From: an uncultured Clostridia bacterium | GTDB taxonomy: Bacteria; Bacillota; Clostridia; Peptostreptococcales; Anaerovoracaceae | Assembly: GCA_934256595.1 (NCBI GenBank) | Contig: CAKQOW010000002.1 | Location: 1-64,000, forward strand | Direction: 5' to 3' | Length of the DNA: 64,000 nucleotides | In this document: positions 8,569 through 16,876 of the stretch, piece by piece | How the letters are laid out: every line of letters starts with the position of its first letter | Numbering within the stretch: position 1 is the stretch's first letter | Position numbers and translations under genes: made by a program | Notes under the pieces: model-generated | The model's input: the letters and a program-made list of their open reading frames with translations, nothing else | Databases searched by the model: none | What the model was told of the DNA's origin: nothing

Positions 8569-9273
8569 CTATAATTTTTTGCTGTAGTCTCTTTCACCAA
8601 ATATCGCAGTTCCGACTCTGATGAGATTAGATCCTTCTAAAATTGCAACTTCGTAATCGTGGGACATTCCCATCGATAAATATTTAAAATCGAGATTTTT
8701 ATGCTCTATGCTGCCGTATTCGTCATACAGTTTTTTGACCTGGGCAAAATAAACTCTCACATCTTCAGGATTCTCCGCAAACGGTGCAATGCACATAAGG
8801 CCTCTGAGTCTGAGATTAGGGCATTTGTCAAGTATATCCCTTATCATTCCCTCTGTCTCGTCTGTGCTGATACCGAACTTGCTCTCCTCCTGCGCAGAGT
8901 TTACCTGAATAAGTATATCCATGGTAATGCTGTGCTGCGCGGCGCGCTTGTCGATTTCCTGCGCCAGATGCAGTGAGTCAACTGAATGAATCATTGAAAC
9001 CTTATCAATTATATATTTAACCTTGTTGGTCTGAAGATGCCCTATAAGGTGCCATCTGACAGGCTTGACGCTGTCGAACTTGTCCATTATCTCCTGGACT
9101 TTGTTTTCGCCTATATCCGTAATGCCTGCGTCTATGGCTTCGTTAATCTCCTCTGCAGTTCTTGTCTTGGTAACCGCGCAAAGCAGCACGTCCTCGGCGT
9201 TCCTGCCGGATCTGACAGCCGCTTCTCCCTTAATCCTGTTAACCGCGTCTATGTTTTCTCTGATGTTTCCCAC
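8569..9273 (-). CDS. ylmE: PLP homeostasis protein (YggS/YlmE/PLPBP)
   Basis: 234 residues forming an alanine-racemase-type TIM barrel without the second domain. The PLP-binding lysine lies in the early AVTKTRTAEEI motif, with later landmarks IGENKVQE, WHLIGHLQTNKVKYI, MCIAPFAENPE and LSMGMSHDYEVAI (phosphate-binding loop). The family has no known catalytic activity and buffers pyridoxal phosphate, affecting amino-acid metabolism. It sits upstream of sepF as in most Firmicutes. Confidence 0.93.
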   Translation of the reverse strand: MGNIRENIDAVNRIKGEAAVRSGRNAEDVLLCAVTKTRTAEEINEAIDAGITDIGENKVQEIMDKFDSVKPVRWHLIGHLQTNKVKYIIDKVSMIHSVDSLHLAQEIDKRAAQHSITMDILIQVNSAQEESKFGISTDETEGMIRDILDKCPNLRLRGLMCIAPFAENPEDVRVYFAQVKKLYDEYGSIEHKNLDFKYLSMGMSHDYEVAILEGSNLIRVGTAIFGERDYSKKL

Positions 9274-9297
9274 TTAAACGCACTTCCTTTCATTTTA

Positions 9298-10269
9298 TTA
9301 CGGGTTTCTCAGTACCTCGTCATAGATTTCTATGGTCGATACCGCATTGCCGTCATTATCATAATACTGTCCTGCCGTCAGAACCGATTCTTTTTTGCCC
9401 TGCAGAAGTATCTGCACCGGCTTGAATACATATTCTCCGGCAGTGTTTCTGACATAGACTCCTTTCTGTCCGCCGTCCTCTGTGATACAGCTGTTCTCCA
9501 GAATAAGACCGGAGCATGTGTGAGTTATGACAGTTGCGGTTTCGGTTCTGAAGCTGGCAAGCGATTTATAATACCTGTTGCTTACAAGTATCACTCTGAA
9601 CTTGTCCTCCTGCTGAGTGACGCTTTCGATGTCCGCTTCGATCTCACCGTCCTTGAGTCTGACTGTAACAGACCTGCCTTTTTCGTAATCGGAGGCCGAT
9701 TCCTCGTCTGTCCAGAAAACCATATACCATTTCTCGTTTTTGTAGAGCTTGTAGACAGGCTCACCGGCAAGAACTGATTTGCGGGACAGATCCATATAGT
9801 CGTTTTGTATGTCCTTAACCTGATCAAAGGTCATTTTTTTAATCTTCTTGTGGGTAAAGGCGCTCTCGTATCCGTCTATATAGTAGCTGATTACTCCGTT
9901 TGTTGCGGTGATATAGCTGTCTGACTGTCTGGCTCCGCTACCCAGTCTCTCAAGCACCGAAGTGTATTTGTCTCCCGGCTCTCCCGCGCTGCCGCCGGAT
10001 ACCTTGAGGACTCTGGTGCCCTTGCGTACTTTCTCTCCTTCGTCAATGAGGTACTCTGTCTGTCCGCCGCTGCCTGCCGTATATACTTTCTCGTTTCTGG
10101 CCGCGTAGCACTGAACCTCATCTGAAAGCTCCATTGTACCGTACTCTGCAATCACTGTCTTGGTCATTGTGTCCGAAAGCTTCGGAAGCAGATAGATAAC
10201 AAAGCACAAAGCCAGAACTATGAGTATATATAAATAAATAAATCTGTTTTTCTTTTTTGGCTTAGTCAT
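9298..10269 (-). CDS. HlyD-like membrane-anchored protein of the division cluster
   Basis: 323 residues: basic N-terminus, one membrane helix (about 10-29), then an extracytoplasmic part with a barrel-sandwich (lipoyl-like) half motif (TEYLIDEGEKVRKGTRVLKV), a linker and a second hybrid domain ending PVQILLQGKKES. This resembles the HlyD/RND adaptor fold, but there is no partner ABC or outer-membrane gene. Genes of this kind often stand directly upstream of ylmE-sepF in Clostridia, so a role in division or envelope assembly is more likely than export. The function is inferred only. Confidence 0.7.
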   Translation of the reverse strand: MTKPKKKNRFIYLYILIVLALCFVIYLLPKLSDTMTKTVIAEYGTMELSDEVQCYAARNEKVYTAGSGGQTEYLIDEGEKVRKGTRVLKVSGGSAGEPGDKYTSVLERLGSGARQSDSYITATNGVISYYIDGYESAFTHKKIKKMTFDQVKDIQNDYMDLSRKSVLAGEPVYKLYKNEKWYMVFWTDEESASDYEKGRSVTVRLKDGEIEADIESVTQQEDKFRVILVSNRYYKSLASFRTETATVITHTCSGLILENSCITEDGGQKGVYVRNTAGEYVFKPVQILLQGKKESVLTAGQYYDNDGNAVSTIEIYDEVLRNP

Positions 10270-10338
10270 AAGTATACCTCTAGGTAATTTTACTACAATA
10301 TAGTGTATATTTCAATTCTTTTAATTCAATATTTACAC

Positions 10339-10373
10339 AAAAACATCAGCCTCTCACACAGAAGCGGCTGATG
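10339..10373 (-). terminator. Terminator after trmD
   Basis: 8-bp perfect stem CATCAGCC/GGCTGATG (10344-10351 with 10366-10373), then TTTTTGTG on the minus strand. It separates the ribosomal/SRP operon from the division cluster. Confidence 0.85.
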
Positions 10374-10379
10374 TATCCG

Positions 10380-11123
10380 TTATTTCTCATCTGTAACTTT
10401 TTGAAGTATCTTTTTTTGCGCTTTGTCAAGCTCTGAGGCGCTCTCCCTGCAATATGTTTCAAACATATCCGGTCTTACGTCTCTTGTAAGCTCAAGCGAT
10501 TTTTCAAATCTCCACAGGTCTATGTTTTTGTGATGACCCGACAGCAGAACCTCGGGCACCGGTATATCCTCGTATTCTCTTGGCTGAGTATACTGCGGAT
10601 ACTCTAAAAGCCCAGAATATACCGATTCCTCCATCGCAGAATCCTCCCCCGACAGGACTCCCGGAATGAGCCTTGCCACAGAGTCTACAAGGACCATAGC
10701 AGGAAGCTCTCCGCCTGTAAGTATATAGTCTCCGATGGAAACCTCCTCCATATCCCAGTAATCTATAACTCTCTGGTCAACTCCCTCATAATGGCCGCAT
10801 AGTATCACAAGCTCGGAAAGCTGTGACAGCTCCTGTATTTTGGCCTTGTCAAGCACCCTGCCTCTCGGAGACATATACAGGATTTTTTTGCCCTCTGCCT
10901 TAATGCCTCTCAGCGCATCGAATATAGGCTGGGGCATCATTACCATGCCCTGTCCTCCGCCGAACGGATAGTCGTCCACCTTGCGATGCTTGTTCTTCGT
11001 ATATTCTCTGATATCTGTAAGTCTGATATCTATAAGGTTTTTTTCGGCTGCCCGTCCCAGTATGCTTGATGTTGTAACCGGTACAAACATTTCGGGAAAC
11101 AGCGTAAGTATATCTATTTTCAT
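10380..11123 (-). CDS. trmD: tRNA (guanine-37-N1)-methyltransferase
   Basis: 247 residues. Conserved start MKIDILTLFPEMF, then DDYPFGGGQGMVMMPQPI, LCGHYEGVDQRV and the SAM-binding knot SIGDYILTGGELPAMVLVD. TrmD methylates G37 next to the anticodon and so prevents +1 frameshifting. Its start overlaps the end of rimM by 4 bases, the usual rpsP-khpA-rimM-trmD order minus rplS, and a terminator follows. Confidence 0.96.
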   Translation of the reverse strand: MKIDILTLFPEMFVPVTTSSILGRAAEKNLIDIRLTDIREYTKNKHRKVDDYPFGGGQGMVMMPQPIFDALRGIKAEGKKILYMSPRGRVLDKAKIQELSQLSELVILCGHYEGVDQRVIDYWDMEEVSIGDYILTGGELPAMVLVDSVARLIPGVLSGEDSAMEESVYSGLLEYPQYTQPREYEDIPVPEVLLSGHHKNIDLWRFEKSLELTRDVRPDMFETYCRESASELDKAQKKILQKVTDEK

Positions 11124-11614
11124 AGGTCCAAAAGTCCTTCGATTAATTTCACTTTTATTGTTTTGCCTGCAATATCCGTATCAAGTATATATTCGTCCAC
11201 ACCCGGAATATATACGCTGCCGCTGTCTGTTTTAACCTTGTAGAGAGGCTGCGCTGTGTTTTTTAATATATCCTCAAGGGTACCTATATGCGCTCCCTCA
11301 TCTGATACCACGTCAAAGCCTATAAGGTCTTTGATATAGTAAACGCCCTCGGGAAGCTTGGGAAGCTGCGCCTCGTCTATGTAAAGGTCTTTTCCTCTCA
11401 GCTTCTCCGCTTTGTCTCTGCTGTCTATTCCCTCAAGCAGCAGTACAGCCATATTCTTCTGAGTTCTGGCTGATTTGAGACTGTATTCCGTATCCCCTAT
11501 ATACACTGTTTCAAAGTTTCTGTATCTTGAAACATCTTCGCCGTAGTCGTAAACCTTAAACTCGCCTTTAAGTCCTACGGCTCCTGTAATCTGCCCTATC
11601 TTTATTTTTTTCAT
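11120..11614 (-). CDS. rimM: Ribosome maturation factor RimM
   Basis: 164 residues from the ATG at 11614 (MKKIKIGQITGAVGLKGEFKV). This start is chosen because homologues begin with this motif and the frame's extra upstream ATG at 11641 lies inside a hairpin without a ribosome binding site. RimM has an N-terminal barrel and a PRC-barrel domain (about 90-160: YYIKDLIGFDVVSDEGAHIG, EYILDTDI) and assists 30S head assembly around S19. It is translationally coupled to trmD. Confidence 0.93.
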   Translation of the reverse strand: MKKIKIGQITGAVGLKGEFKVYDYGEDVSRYRNFETVYIGDTEYSLKSARTQKNMAVLLLEGIDSRDKAEKLRGKDLYIDEAQLPKLPEGVYYIKDLIGFDVVSDEGAHIGTLEDILKNTAQPLYKVKTDSGSVYIPGVDEYILDTDIAGKTIKVKLIEGLLDL

Positions 11615-11636
11615 AATAATCCCCACATAGTATACA

Positions 11637-11667
11637 GGCACATATACCGGTCTCTGATATATGTGCC
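11637..11667 (-). promoter_or_regulatory. Intercistronic hairpin between khpA and rimM
   Basis: Perfect 10-bp stem (GGCACATATA with TATATGTGCC) and 11-base loop, without a T-run. It sits between the khpA stop and the rimM start and may be a processing or attenuation signal. Confidence 0.6.
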
Positions 11668-11688
11668 ATAATTAATGCCGCGTCCTGC

Positions 11689-11922
11689 TTACTGAACAAT
11701 TTCCACGACTACTTTTTTGTTTGCCTTAGTTGCCGCTGCCTTTACAACGCTTCTTAATGCTTTTGCAATTCTACCCTGTTTGCCTATAACCTTGCCCATA
11801 TCCTCCGGCGCAACTTTAAGCTCAATTACCATTGTAGAATTTTTTCCGGCTTTTTCTGTAACTTCAACGGCATCTGGGTTCTCTACGAGTGATTTTGCAA
11901 TCACCTCTACCAGTTTAACCAT
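11689..11922 (-). CDS. khpA: KH-domain RNA-binding protein KhpA
   Basis: 77 residues, a single type-II KH domain with the GxxG loop in DMGKVIGKQGRIAKALRSVV. It binds RNA with KhpB/Jag and affects envelope genes and division in Firmicutes. Conserved position directly after rpsP (18 bases) and before rimM. Confidence 0.93.
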   Translation of the reverse strand: MVKLVEVIAKSLVENPDAVEVTEKAGKNSTMVIELKVAPEDMGKVIGKQGRIAKALRSVVKAAATKANKKVVVEIVQ

Positions 11923-11940
11923 TATATACTCACCGCTTCC

Positions 11941-12183
11941 TTACTTAATAATTCCGGAGTTCTTGAATAATTTTTTTACTGTTTCTGTCGGCTGCGCACC
12001 GTTTGAAAGCCACTTAGCTGCAGCTTCTTCGTTGATTTTGATTTCCTTAGGCTCTGTCATAGGGTTGTAGTAACCGATTTCTTCTATGAATCTGCCGTCT
12101 CTAGGTGTTCTTGAATCTGCAACAACTATTCTGTAAAAAGGCTTCTTGTGAGCTCCCATTCTCTTTAATCTGATCTTTACCAT
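11941..12183 (-). CDS. rpsP: 30S ribosomal protein S16
   Basis: 80 residues with the universal S16 start MVKIRLKRMGAHKKPFYRIVVADSR and RFIEEIGYYNPM. It binds 16S rRNA early in 30S assembly. An RBS (AGGAGG) precedes the ATG, and the gene lies 60 bases downstream of ffh. Confidence 0.97.
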   Translation of the reverse strand: MVKIRLKRMGAHKKPFYRIVVADSRTPRDGRFIEEIGYYNPMTEPKEIKINEEAAAKWLSNGAQPTETVKKLFKNSGIIK

Positions 12184-12243
12184 TATAATTTCCTCCTAAA
12201 TATTAACTGTTTGAATATATCTAAAACTGTTTAAGTTTTTGAA

Positions 12244-13581
12244 CTAAAACATTCCCTTGAAGGCGCCTTTTCTCTTGAATTTGCCTCCCGTAAACCTCTT
12301 CATCATTTTTTTGGTATCCTCATACCTCTTGATAAGGCTGTTTACCTTTGCAACGGTCTGTCCGCTGCCTGCCGCAATACGTTTTCTTCTGCTGGAATTA
12401 AGTATTGACGGGTTATCTCTTTCCTGTTTGGTCATTGAAAGGATAATAGCCTCCATCTGAACGAATTCTTTCTCGGCTTTTTCCATGTCAACTTCCTGTT
12501 TCTGCTTGGCGGATATTCCCGGCATCATATCAAGCATGCCGCCTATGCCGCCCATATTTTTAATCTGACCCATCTGGTCTAAGAAGTCCTCCAAAGTGAA
12601 AGCGTTTTTTCTGATTCGTTCTTCAAGCTTGGCTGCTTTTTCCTCGTCTATGGCGTCCTGCGCTCTCTCAACGAGGGAAACTATATCTCCCATGCCGAGT
12701 ATACGGCTTGCCATTCTCTCAGGGTGGAAAGGCTCCAGCGCATCGAATTTCTCGCCTGTACCTATGAATTTGATAGGCTTGCCTGTAACCTTTTTGGCTG
12801 AAAGCGCCGCGCCGCCTCTGGCATCGCCGTCAAGCTTGGTCATGATGATACCGTCAACGCCCAGCTTATCGTTAAAGCCCTCTGCCGCATTTACGGCGTC
12901 CTGACCTGTAAGCGCGTCCAGAACCAGAAGTATCTCGTGAGGTTTAATCTCTTTTTTGATCCTGACAAGCTCTTCCATAAGCTCTTCATCTATCTGAAGT
13001 CTGCCGGCCGTATCGACTATAAGGACATCGTAGCCCTTAATCTCAGCCTGCTTAACTGCTTCCATTGCGATTTTTTCGGGTTTCTTGCTGTCTCTGTTCA
13101 CATATACGGGAACATCTATGCTGCTGCCTACAACCTCAAGCTGGTCTATCGCCGCAGGTCTGTACACGTCGCACGCGCAGAGCATCGGTTTCTTGCCCTC
13201 TTTTTTGAGGTAGTTTGCCAGCTTGCCGCAGGTGGTTGTCTTACCTGTACCCTGAAGACCGACCATCATATATACGGTAAATCCTCTCGGTGAATATGTC
13301 AGCTTGCTTCCGGCTCCGCCCATAAGCGCCGCCAGCTCGTCATTTACGATTTTGACTATCTGCTGACCCGGGGTTACGCTTTTGATTACCTCTTCGCCCA
13401 GCGCCTTTTCCTTGATAGTTGCAACGAATTCCTTTACAACCTTGAAGTTTACGTCTGCCTCAAGCAGAGCAAGCTTTATCTGTCTTATTGCATTGTTGAT
13501 ATCCGCTTCGGATAAGGTTCCTTTGCCTTTGAGTCCCTTAAAGACTCCCTGCAGTTTTTCCGATAAACCTTCAAATGCCAT
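12244..13581 (-). CDS. ffh: Signal recognition particle protein Ffh (SRP54)
   Basis: 445 residues from the ATG at 13581 (MAFEGLSEKLQGVFKGLKG, preceded by TGGAG). The frame opens seven codons further up but would run into ylxM. N domain to about 90, then the GTPase G domain with GLQGTGKTTTCGKLA (P-loop), DVYRPAAIDQL, DTAGRLQIDEE and TKLDGDARGG. The Met-rich M domain contains MGGIGGMLDMMPG and SSRRKRIAAGSG, which binds SRP RNA and signal sequences. It targets membrane and secreted proteins cotranslationally. Confidence 0.97.
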   Translation of the reverse strand: MAFEGLSEKLQGVFKGLKGKGTLSEADINNAIRQIKLALLEADVNFKVVKEFVATIKEKALGEEVIKSVTPGQQIVKIVNDELAALMGGAGSKLTYSPRGFTVYMMVGLQGTGKTTTCGKLANYLKKEGKKPMLCACDVYRPAAIDQLEVVGSSIDVPVYVNRDSKKPEKIAMEAVKQAEIKGYDVLIVDTAGRLQIDEELMEELVRIKKEIKPHEILLVLDALTGQDAVNAAEGFNDKLGVDGIIMTKLDGDARGGAALSAKKVTGKPIKFIGTGEKFDALEPFHPERMASRILGMGDIVSLVERAQDAIDEEKAAKLEERIRKNAFTLEDFLDQMGQIKNMGGIGGMLDMMPGISAKQKQEVDMEKAEKEFVQMEAIILSMTKQERDNPSILNSSRRKRIAAGSGQTVAKVNSLIKRYEDTKKMMKRFTGGKFKRKGAFKGMF

Positions 13582-13582
13582 A

Positions 13583-13939
13583 TTACTGCTCCATCTCATC
13601 AATTACTGATCTTATCTCTGCAAGACTGCTGACAAGATCGCTGTTGTCTCTGTTCTTATCTATAACGGCTTCAATCTGTCTGTCAATCATCTCAACAGCG
13701 CGACGGCTGTTTTCGAATCTGCTGACAAGTCCCAGCTTAGCCTCATACTGGTGCAGGGATTTCTCTGCGTTTTTGAGAGCATCGTGCACTCCCTGTCTGG
13801 ATATTGAAAACTCCTCCGCAATCTCTGATAAGGACAGGTTTTCCTCATAATACAGGCTCATTACTTCCTGCTGTCTCTTTGAAAGAAGCTGTCCGTAAAA
13901 ATCATAAAGCAGACTTACTTCTGTGATTTTATCAAACAT
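13583..13939 (-). CDS. ylxM: YlxM helix-turn-helix protein, SRP-associated
   Basis: 118 residues from the ATG at 13939 (MFDKITEVSLLYDFYGQLLS), which has RBS AAGGAGAGG; upstream codons of the frame lie in the promoter region. A sigma-70 region 4-like helix-turn-helix (LSLSEIAEEFSISRQGVHDALKNAEKSL) is followed by a coiled C-terminus. YlxM is cotranscribed with ffh throughout Firmicutes and stimulates SRP in some. The stop lies 1 base before the ffh ATG. Confidence 0.92.
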   Translation of the reverse strand: MFDKITEVSLLYDFYGQLLSKRQQEVMSLYYEENLSLSEIAEEFSISRQGVHDALKNAEKSLHQYEAKLGLVSRFENSRRAVEMIDRQIEAVIDKNRDNSDLVSSLAEIRSVIDEMEQ

Positions 13940-13955
13940 ATATGCCTCTCCTTTC

Positions 13956-13979
13956 GTATCAAGTATTATAGCTTGATAC
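13956..13979 (-). promoter_or_regulatory. 8+8 dyad in the ylxM-ffh leader
   Basis: Perfect inverted repeat GTATCAAG (13956-13963) and CTTGATAC (13972-13979), 8-base spacer, located at the predicted transcription start and ahead of the ylxM RBS. Possible operator or 5' stabilising hairpin. Confidence 0.6.
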
Positions 13980-13985
13980 CAGTAT

Positions 13986-14013
13986 ATTATATCATACAAA
14001 AACAAGGTGTCAA
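13986..14013 (-). promoter_or_regulatory. Sigma-A promoter of ylxM-ffh-rpsP-khpA-rimM-trmD
   Basis: Minus strand: consensus -35 TTGACA (14008-14013), 16-base spacer, consensus -10 TATAAT (13986-13991). Confidence 0.8.
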
Positions 14014-14084
14014 GCACTTTTACTTAACACCTTAAAATAATTTCAGGATTTTTAAGAACCTTAATTCAATCATTTTACCTGCAT

Positions 14085-14574
14085 CTATTCAGAGAATTTA
14101 AGTCCGCTTACCTTGTGGCTCAGTATGACTTCAAGTCTGTCCTGCTGCTCTTTGCGGGCAAAATCATATCCGTACTGATAAAAGTCCCGCACGTCTGCGT
14201 CCTTTACGATTTCCTCCGGCGGACTTCCTACCTCAGCCTTTTTGCTGTGGTTTTTGACAGCTATTGCAATCCGGCTGATTTCGTCGTCATTAAACAGACC
14301 TGTGTTTTTGAGGAACACCTGCACAGGTTCATAGCCGGCTTCTGCATGTCCCGGCTGTTTGCCGGTTATTACTCTGCCGTAATCATGACAGGAAAACAGT
14401 CGCAGCAAGTATAGGGCCAACTCCCCGTTTTTCTGCCATCATATACCCTATTTTGGCGCAGCTTGTTATATGAACTCTCTCCCAGTCGATAAAATGATCT
14501 CTTTCGGGAACCAGCTTCTCATATTTGTCAATTCCCTTTAAAAGCGCGCTCTGGAGTCTAAGTATTTTTTTCAT
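14085..14574 (-). pseudogene. HD-domain protein interrupted by a frameshift
   Basis: Two overlapping frames form one protein. The first (ATG 14574, MKKILRLQSALLKGIDKYEKL ... HFIDWERVHITSCAKIGYMMAEKRGV) stops at 14383. The second supplies SCHDYGRVITGKQPGHAEAGYEP ... HSKKAEVGSPPEEIVKDADVRDFYQYGYDF. The His of WERVH, the HD pair of CHDYGR, the downstream NHSKK and the KDAD motif are those of an HD-superfamily metal-dependent phosphohydrolase. The reading frame shifts in the TTTTCC stretch near 14389-14396, so a +1 indel, an assembly error or a programmed shift must be considered. Substrate unknown; about 160 residues if restored. Confidence 0.7.
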
Positions 14575-14605
14575 CAAAATCATATCCTGTCTCAAGTAGA
14601 TCTAT

Positions 14606-14633
14606 ATTATATACCAACGCAGGTTATTATCAA
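14606..14633 (-). promoter_or_regulatory. Sigma-A promoter of the HD-domain gene
   Basis: Minus strand: -35 TTGATA (14628-14633), 16-base spacer, -10 TATAAT (14606-14611), about 30 bases before the ATG. Confidence 0.6.
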
Positions 14634-14719
14634 TGTTTTATGCTTTTTCTTGTTTTTTGTTTCTTGTAGCTACTAATTTGCTGATTTTTTTAGCATATTT
14701 TTCCGTTTTGCAATTCAAG

Positions 14720-14758
14720 AATATAAAAGCAGCATACACATCCCTGCATACACTGCTT
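14720..14758 (-). terminator. Probable terminator of the BMP-type ABC importer operon
   Basis: Outer stem AAGCAG/CTGCTT (14727-14758) followed on the minus strand by a short T-rich tail (TTTATATT). The inner part pairs poorly. It lies 38 bases after the last permease gene. Confidence 0.5.
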
Positions 14759-14795
14759 CTTCTGCTGTAATCGTTTTACTAACTTCTATATAATA

Positions 14796-15746
14796 TTATC
14801 TCTGCCCCTTGTCGTAAGGAATACCCTCCGCCTTTGGCGCTCTTGATTTCTTTGATGTAAATGCAAGCACCAGAAGTGATATAACATAAGGCATCATATT
14901 GTATACTCCGCTAGGCAGATTGAGCGCCACCATAAATGAGAATCCGGTGTATACATTTGAAAGCGCTCTGAAAAATCCGAACAGCAGCGCAGCCAGCGCA
15001 ATTCTGGTAGGCTTCCACTGACCGAATATCATTACTGCCAGCGCAAGGAAACCAAATCCCGCAACGCCGTATTCAAATTTCCATTCGCTTACGCCTGCCG
15101 TAATATATACGATACCGCCAAGACCGCCCAGCGCTCCTGAAATCATTACGCCGATATATCTCATCTTGTATACGCTGATTCCAACGCTGTCCGCAGCCTG
15201 CGGGTGTTCTCCGCACGCCATAAGTCTTAAGCCCAGTCTTGTCTTGTAAAGCGTGATATATGCAGCCACAAGTATCAGCGCGGTTATTATCATAAACCAG
15301 TTTAGCTGCATGCCGCCCACATTGATGATAAATGCTTTTTTGGCATTTACATATTCAATAACAGAAGATACATTGTTAGGATCTGCCGCTGTATTTATAG
15401 CTTTAACTATTACAGTCGCAAGAGCTACTCCGAGTATATTCAGCGCAGTACCTATGATCGTCTGGTCGGCATTGAAGTTGACGCAGGCAACCGCAAGCAG
15501 CAGCGAATATATTATTCCGAAGATAACAGCCACCAGCACTACCGATATTATTATCGAAAATGCCGAAGCGTCAGGAAAGCTTTTCTGGAACACGCTCATT
15601 GTAAGTGCTCCGCCAAGCGCTCCTATAACCATAATACCCTCAAGACCCAGATTGATAACACCCGAGTGCTCTGAGAAACAGCCTCCAAGGGCTACCAGTA
15701 TAAGTACGGAAGCATAAAGTAATGTGTATTGAATGAGTAATTCCAT
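14796..15746 (-). CDS. BMP-family ABC importer, permease 2 (YufQ/NupQ-like)
   Basis: 316 residues, about ten hydrophobic segments; BPD_transp_2 family. Diagnostic motifs are CFSEHSGVINLGLEGIMVIGA at the start and GLRLMACGEHPQAADSVGI, the cytoplasmic coupling loop that contacts the ATPase. With the neighbouring permease, ATPase and lipoprotein it forms a nucleoside importer of the BmpA/Nup class. It overlaps the preceding permease gene by one base. Confidence 0.9.
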   Translation of the reverse strand: MELLIQYTLLYASVLILVALGGCFSEHSGVINLGLEGIMVIGALGGALTMSVFQKSFPDASAFSIIISVVLVAVIFGIIYSLLLAVACVNFNADQTIIGTALNILGVALATVIVKAINTAADPNNVSSVIEYVNAKKAFIINVGGMQLNWFMIITALILVAAYITLYKTRLGLRLMACGEHPQAADSVGISVYKMRYIGVMISGALGGLGGIVYITAGVSEWKFEYGVAGFGFLALAVMIFGQWKPTRIALAALLFGFFRALSNVYTGFSFMVALNLPSGVYNMMPYVISLLVLAFTSKKSRAPKAEGIPYDKGQR

Positions 15747-16876
15747 TAAGCTTCGCCTCCTTTCTTATCTTCAGCCTCAGCTTTTTTCTCTTCTTTTCTG
15801 GCTATACGCGAGTTCATAACGTATTTCATAAACAGTACGAAGCCGCACAGATAAATAATTATAGCTGAAATCAGGTCTGAAATCTGCGTACAGTAGATAG
15901 CCTTGTCAAGATATGAGCCGCCTACTGTAATATGCTGTATGAAGAATGATGAGAAAATACTTCCTATAGGGTTCAGGCAGCCAAGGAATGCCGCCGAAAT
16001 TCCGTTAAAGCCCATTGCAGGAACCGATGACAGTGAACAGTTCCACTGTTCATAGCCTGTCAGATACAGCATTGATGCGCCAAGACCTGCAAGCGCTCCA
16101 CCTATTACAAGGGTAAGTATTATATTTCTTTTTTCTGCCATACCGCAGTATCTGGCAGCGTTTTTGTTAAAGCCTGTAGCCTTTAATTCATAACCCAGCT
16201 TTGTCTTGCTGAGAATTACCCAGATTACTATTGCAAATATTACTGCAAGAGGTATTGCTATCGTAACATAGTTGTTTGCAAACAGCTTGTCAAGACCGAG
16301 GGAAGGTATAATCGCTCCCCTGTTGTAGCTTGCCACATTGAGTGTATACGGGCTTGCGTCCTCTTTTACCTTTGTAAGCAGCATATTCATTGCATAGAGA
16401 ATAATCCAGTTGAGCATAATGCCTGAGATAACCTCGTTAACATTGCAGTACGCCTTGAGTATTCCGCTGATGCAGCCAAGTATGCTGCCGCCTATCATTG
16501 CAAGCAGCATGCATATCCACCAGGGCATTCCCCATGCCAGCGCCGCAAACAGTGCAAGACCTGCGCCTGCTGCATACTGCCCTGATGCTCCGATGTTGAA
16601 AAGTCCCACCTTGTAGCAGAAAAGTATTGACAGCGAGCACATAATCAAAGGCGCTGTCTTTACCAGCGTGCTTCCGAAATATTTGAATGCAACTGCCGGA
16701 TTAGGATAGTTCCAGAAGTTCTTGATAATGTCTAAAATACCCTCAAGAGCTCCTGCCGGATTAATAATCAGAAGCGCTATAAATCCGATAATAAGGCCTC
16801 CCAGTATGCACAGAAGCGAGGATATTACCGACTGGGCAGCATCAGTTTTAACTAACGTGTGTAATTTTTCTTTCAT
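15746..16876 (-). CDS. BMP-family ABC importer, permease 1 (YufP/NupP-like)
   Basis: 376 residues, BPD_transp_2 family, about ten membrane helices. Contains YKVGLFNIGASGQYAAGAG and the coupling loop GYELKATGFNKNAARYCGM. The C-terminus is charged and cytoplasmic (KEEKKAEAEDKKGG). It shares one base with both neighbours, indicating tight translational coupling within the transporter operon. Confidence 0.9.
   Translation of the reverse strand: MKEKLHTLVKTDAAQSVISSLLCILGGLIIGFIALLIINPAGALEGILDIIKNFWNYPNPAVAFKYFGSTLVKTAPLIMCSLSILFCYKVGLFNIGASGQYAAGAGLALFAALAWGMPWWICMLLAMIGGSILGCISGILKAYCNVNEVISGIMLNWIILYAMNMLLTKVKEDASPYTLNVASYNRGAIIPSLGLDKLFANNYVTIAIPLAVIFAIVIWVILSKTKLGYELKATGFNKNAARYCGMAEKRNIILTLVIGGALAGLGASMLYLTGYEQWNCSLSSVPAMGFNGISAAFLGCLNPIGSIFSSFFIQHITVGGSYLDKAIYCTQISDLISAIIIYLCGFVLFMKYVMNSRIARKEEKKAEAEDKKGGEA

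Noticed and set aside
9037..9777. 246-codon plus-strand frame
   Set aside because: Antisense to ylmE and the HlyD-like gene, no RBS and no recognisable motif.
14589..14800. Possible purine riboswitch or other aptamer near the nucleoside importer
   Set aside because: This region is downstream of the operon, and the true upstream region (19687-19829) has no conserved purine-aptamer core.
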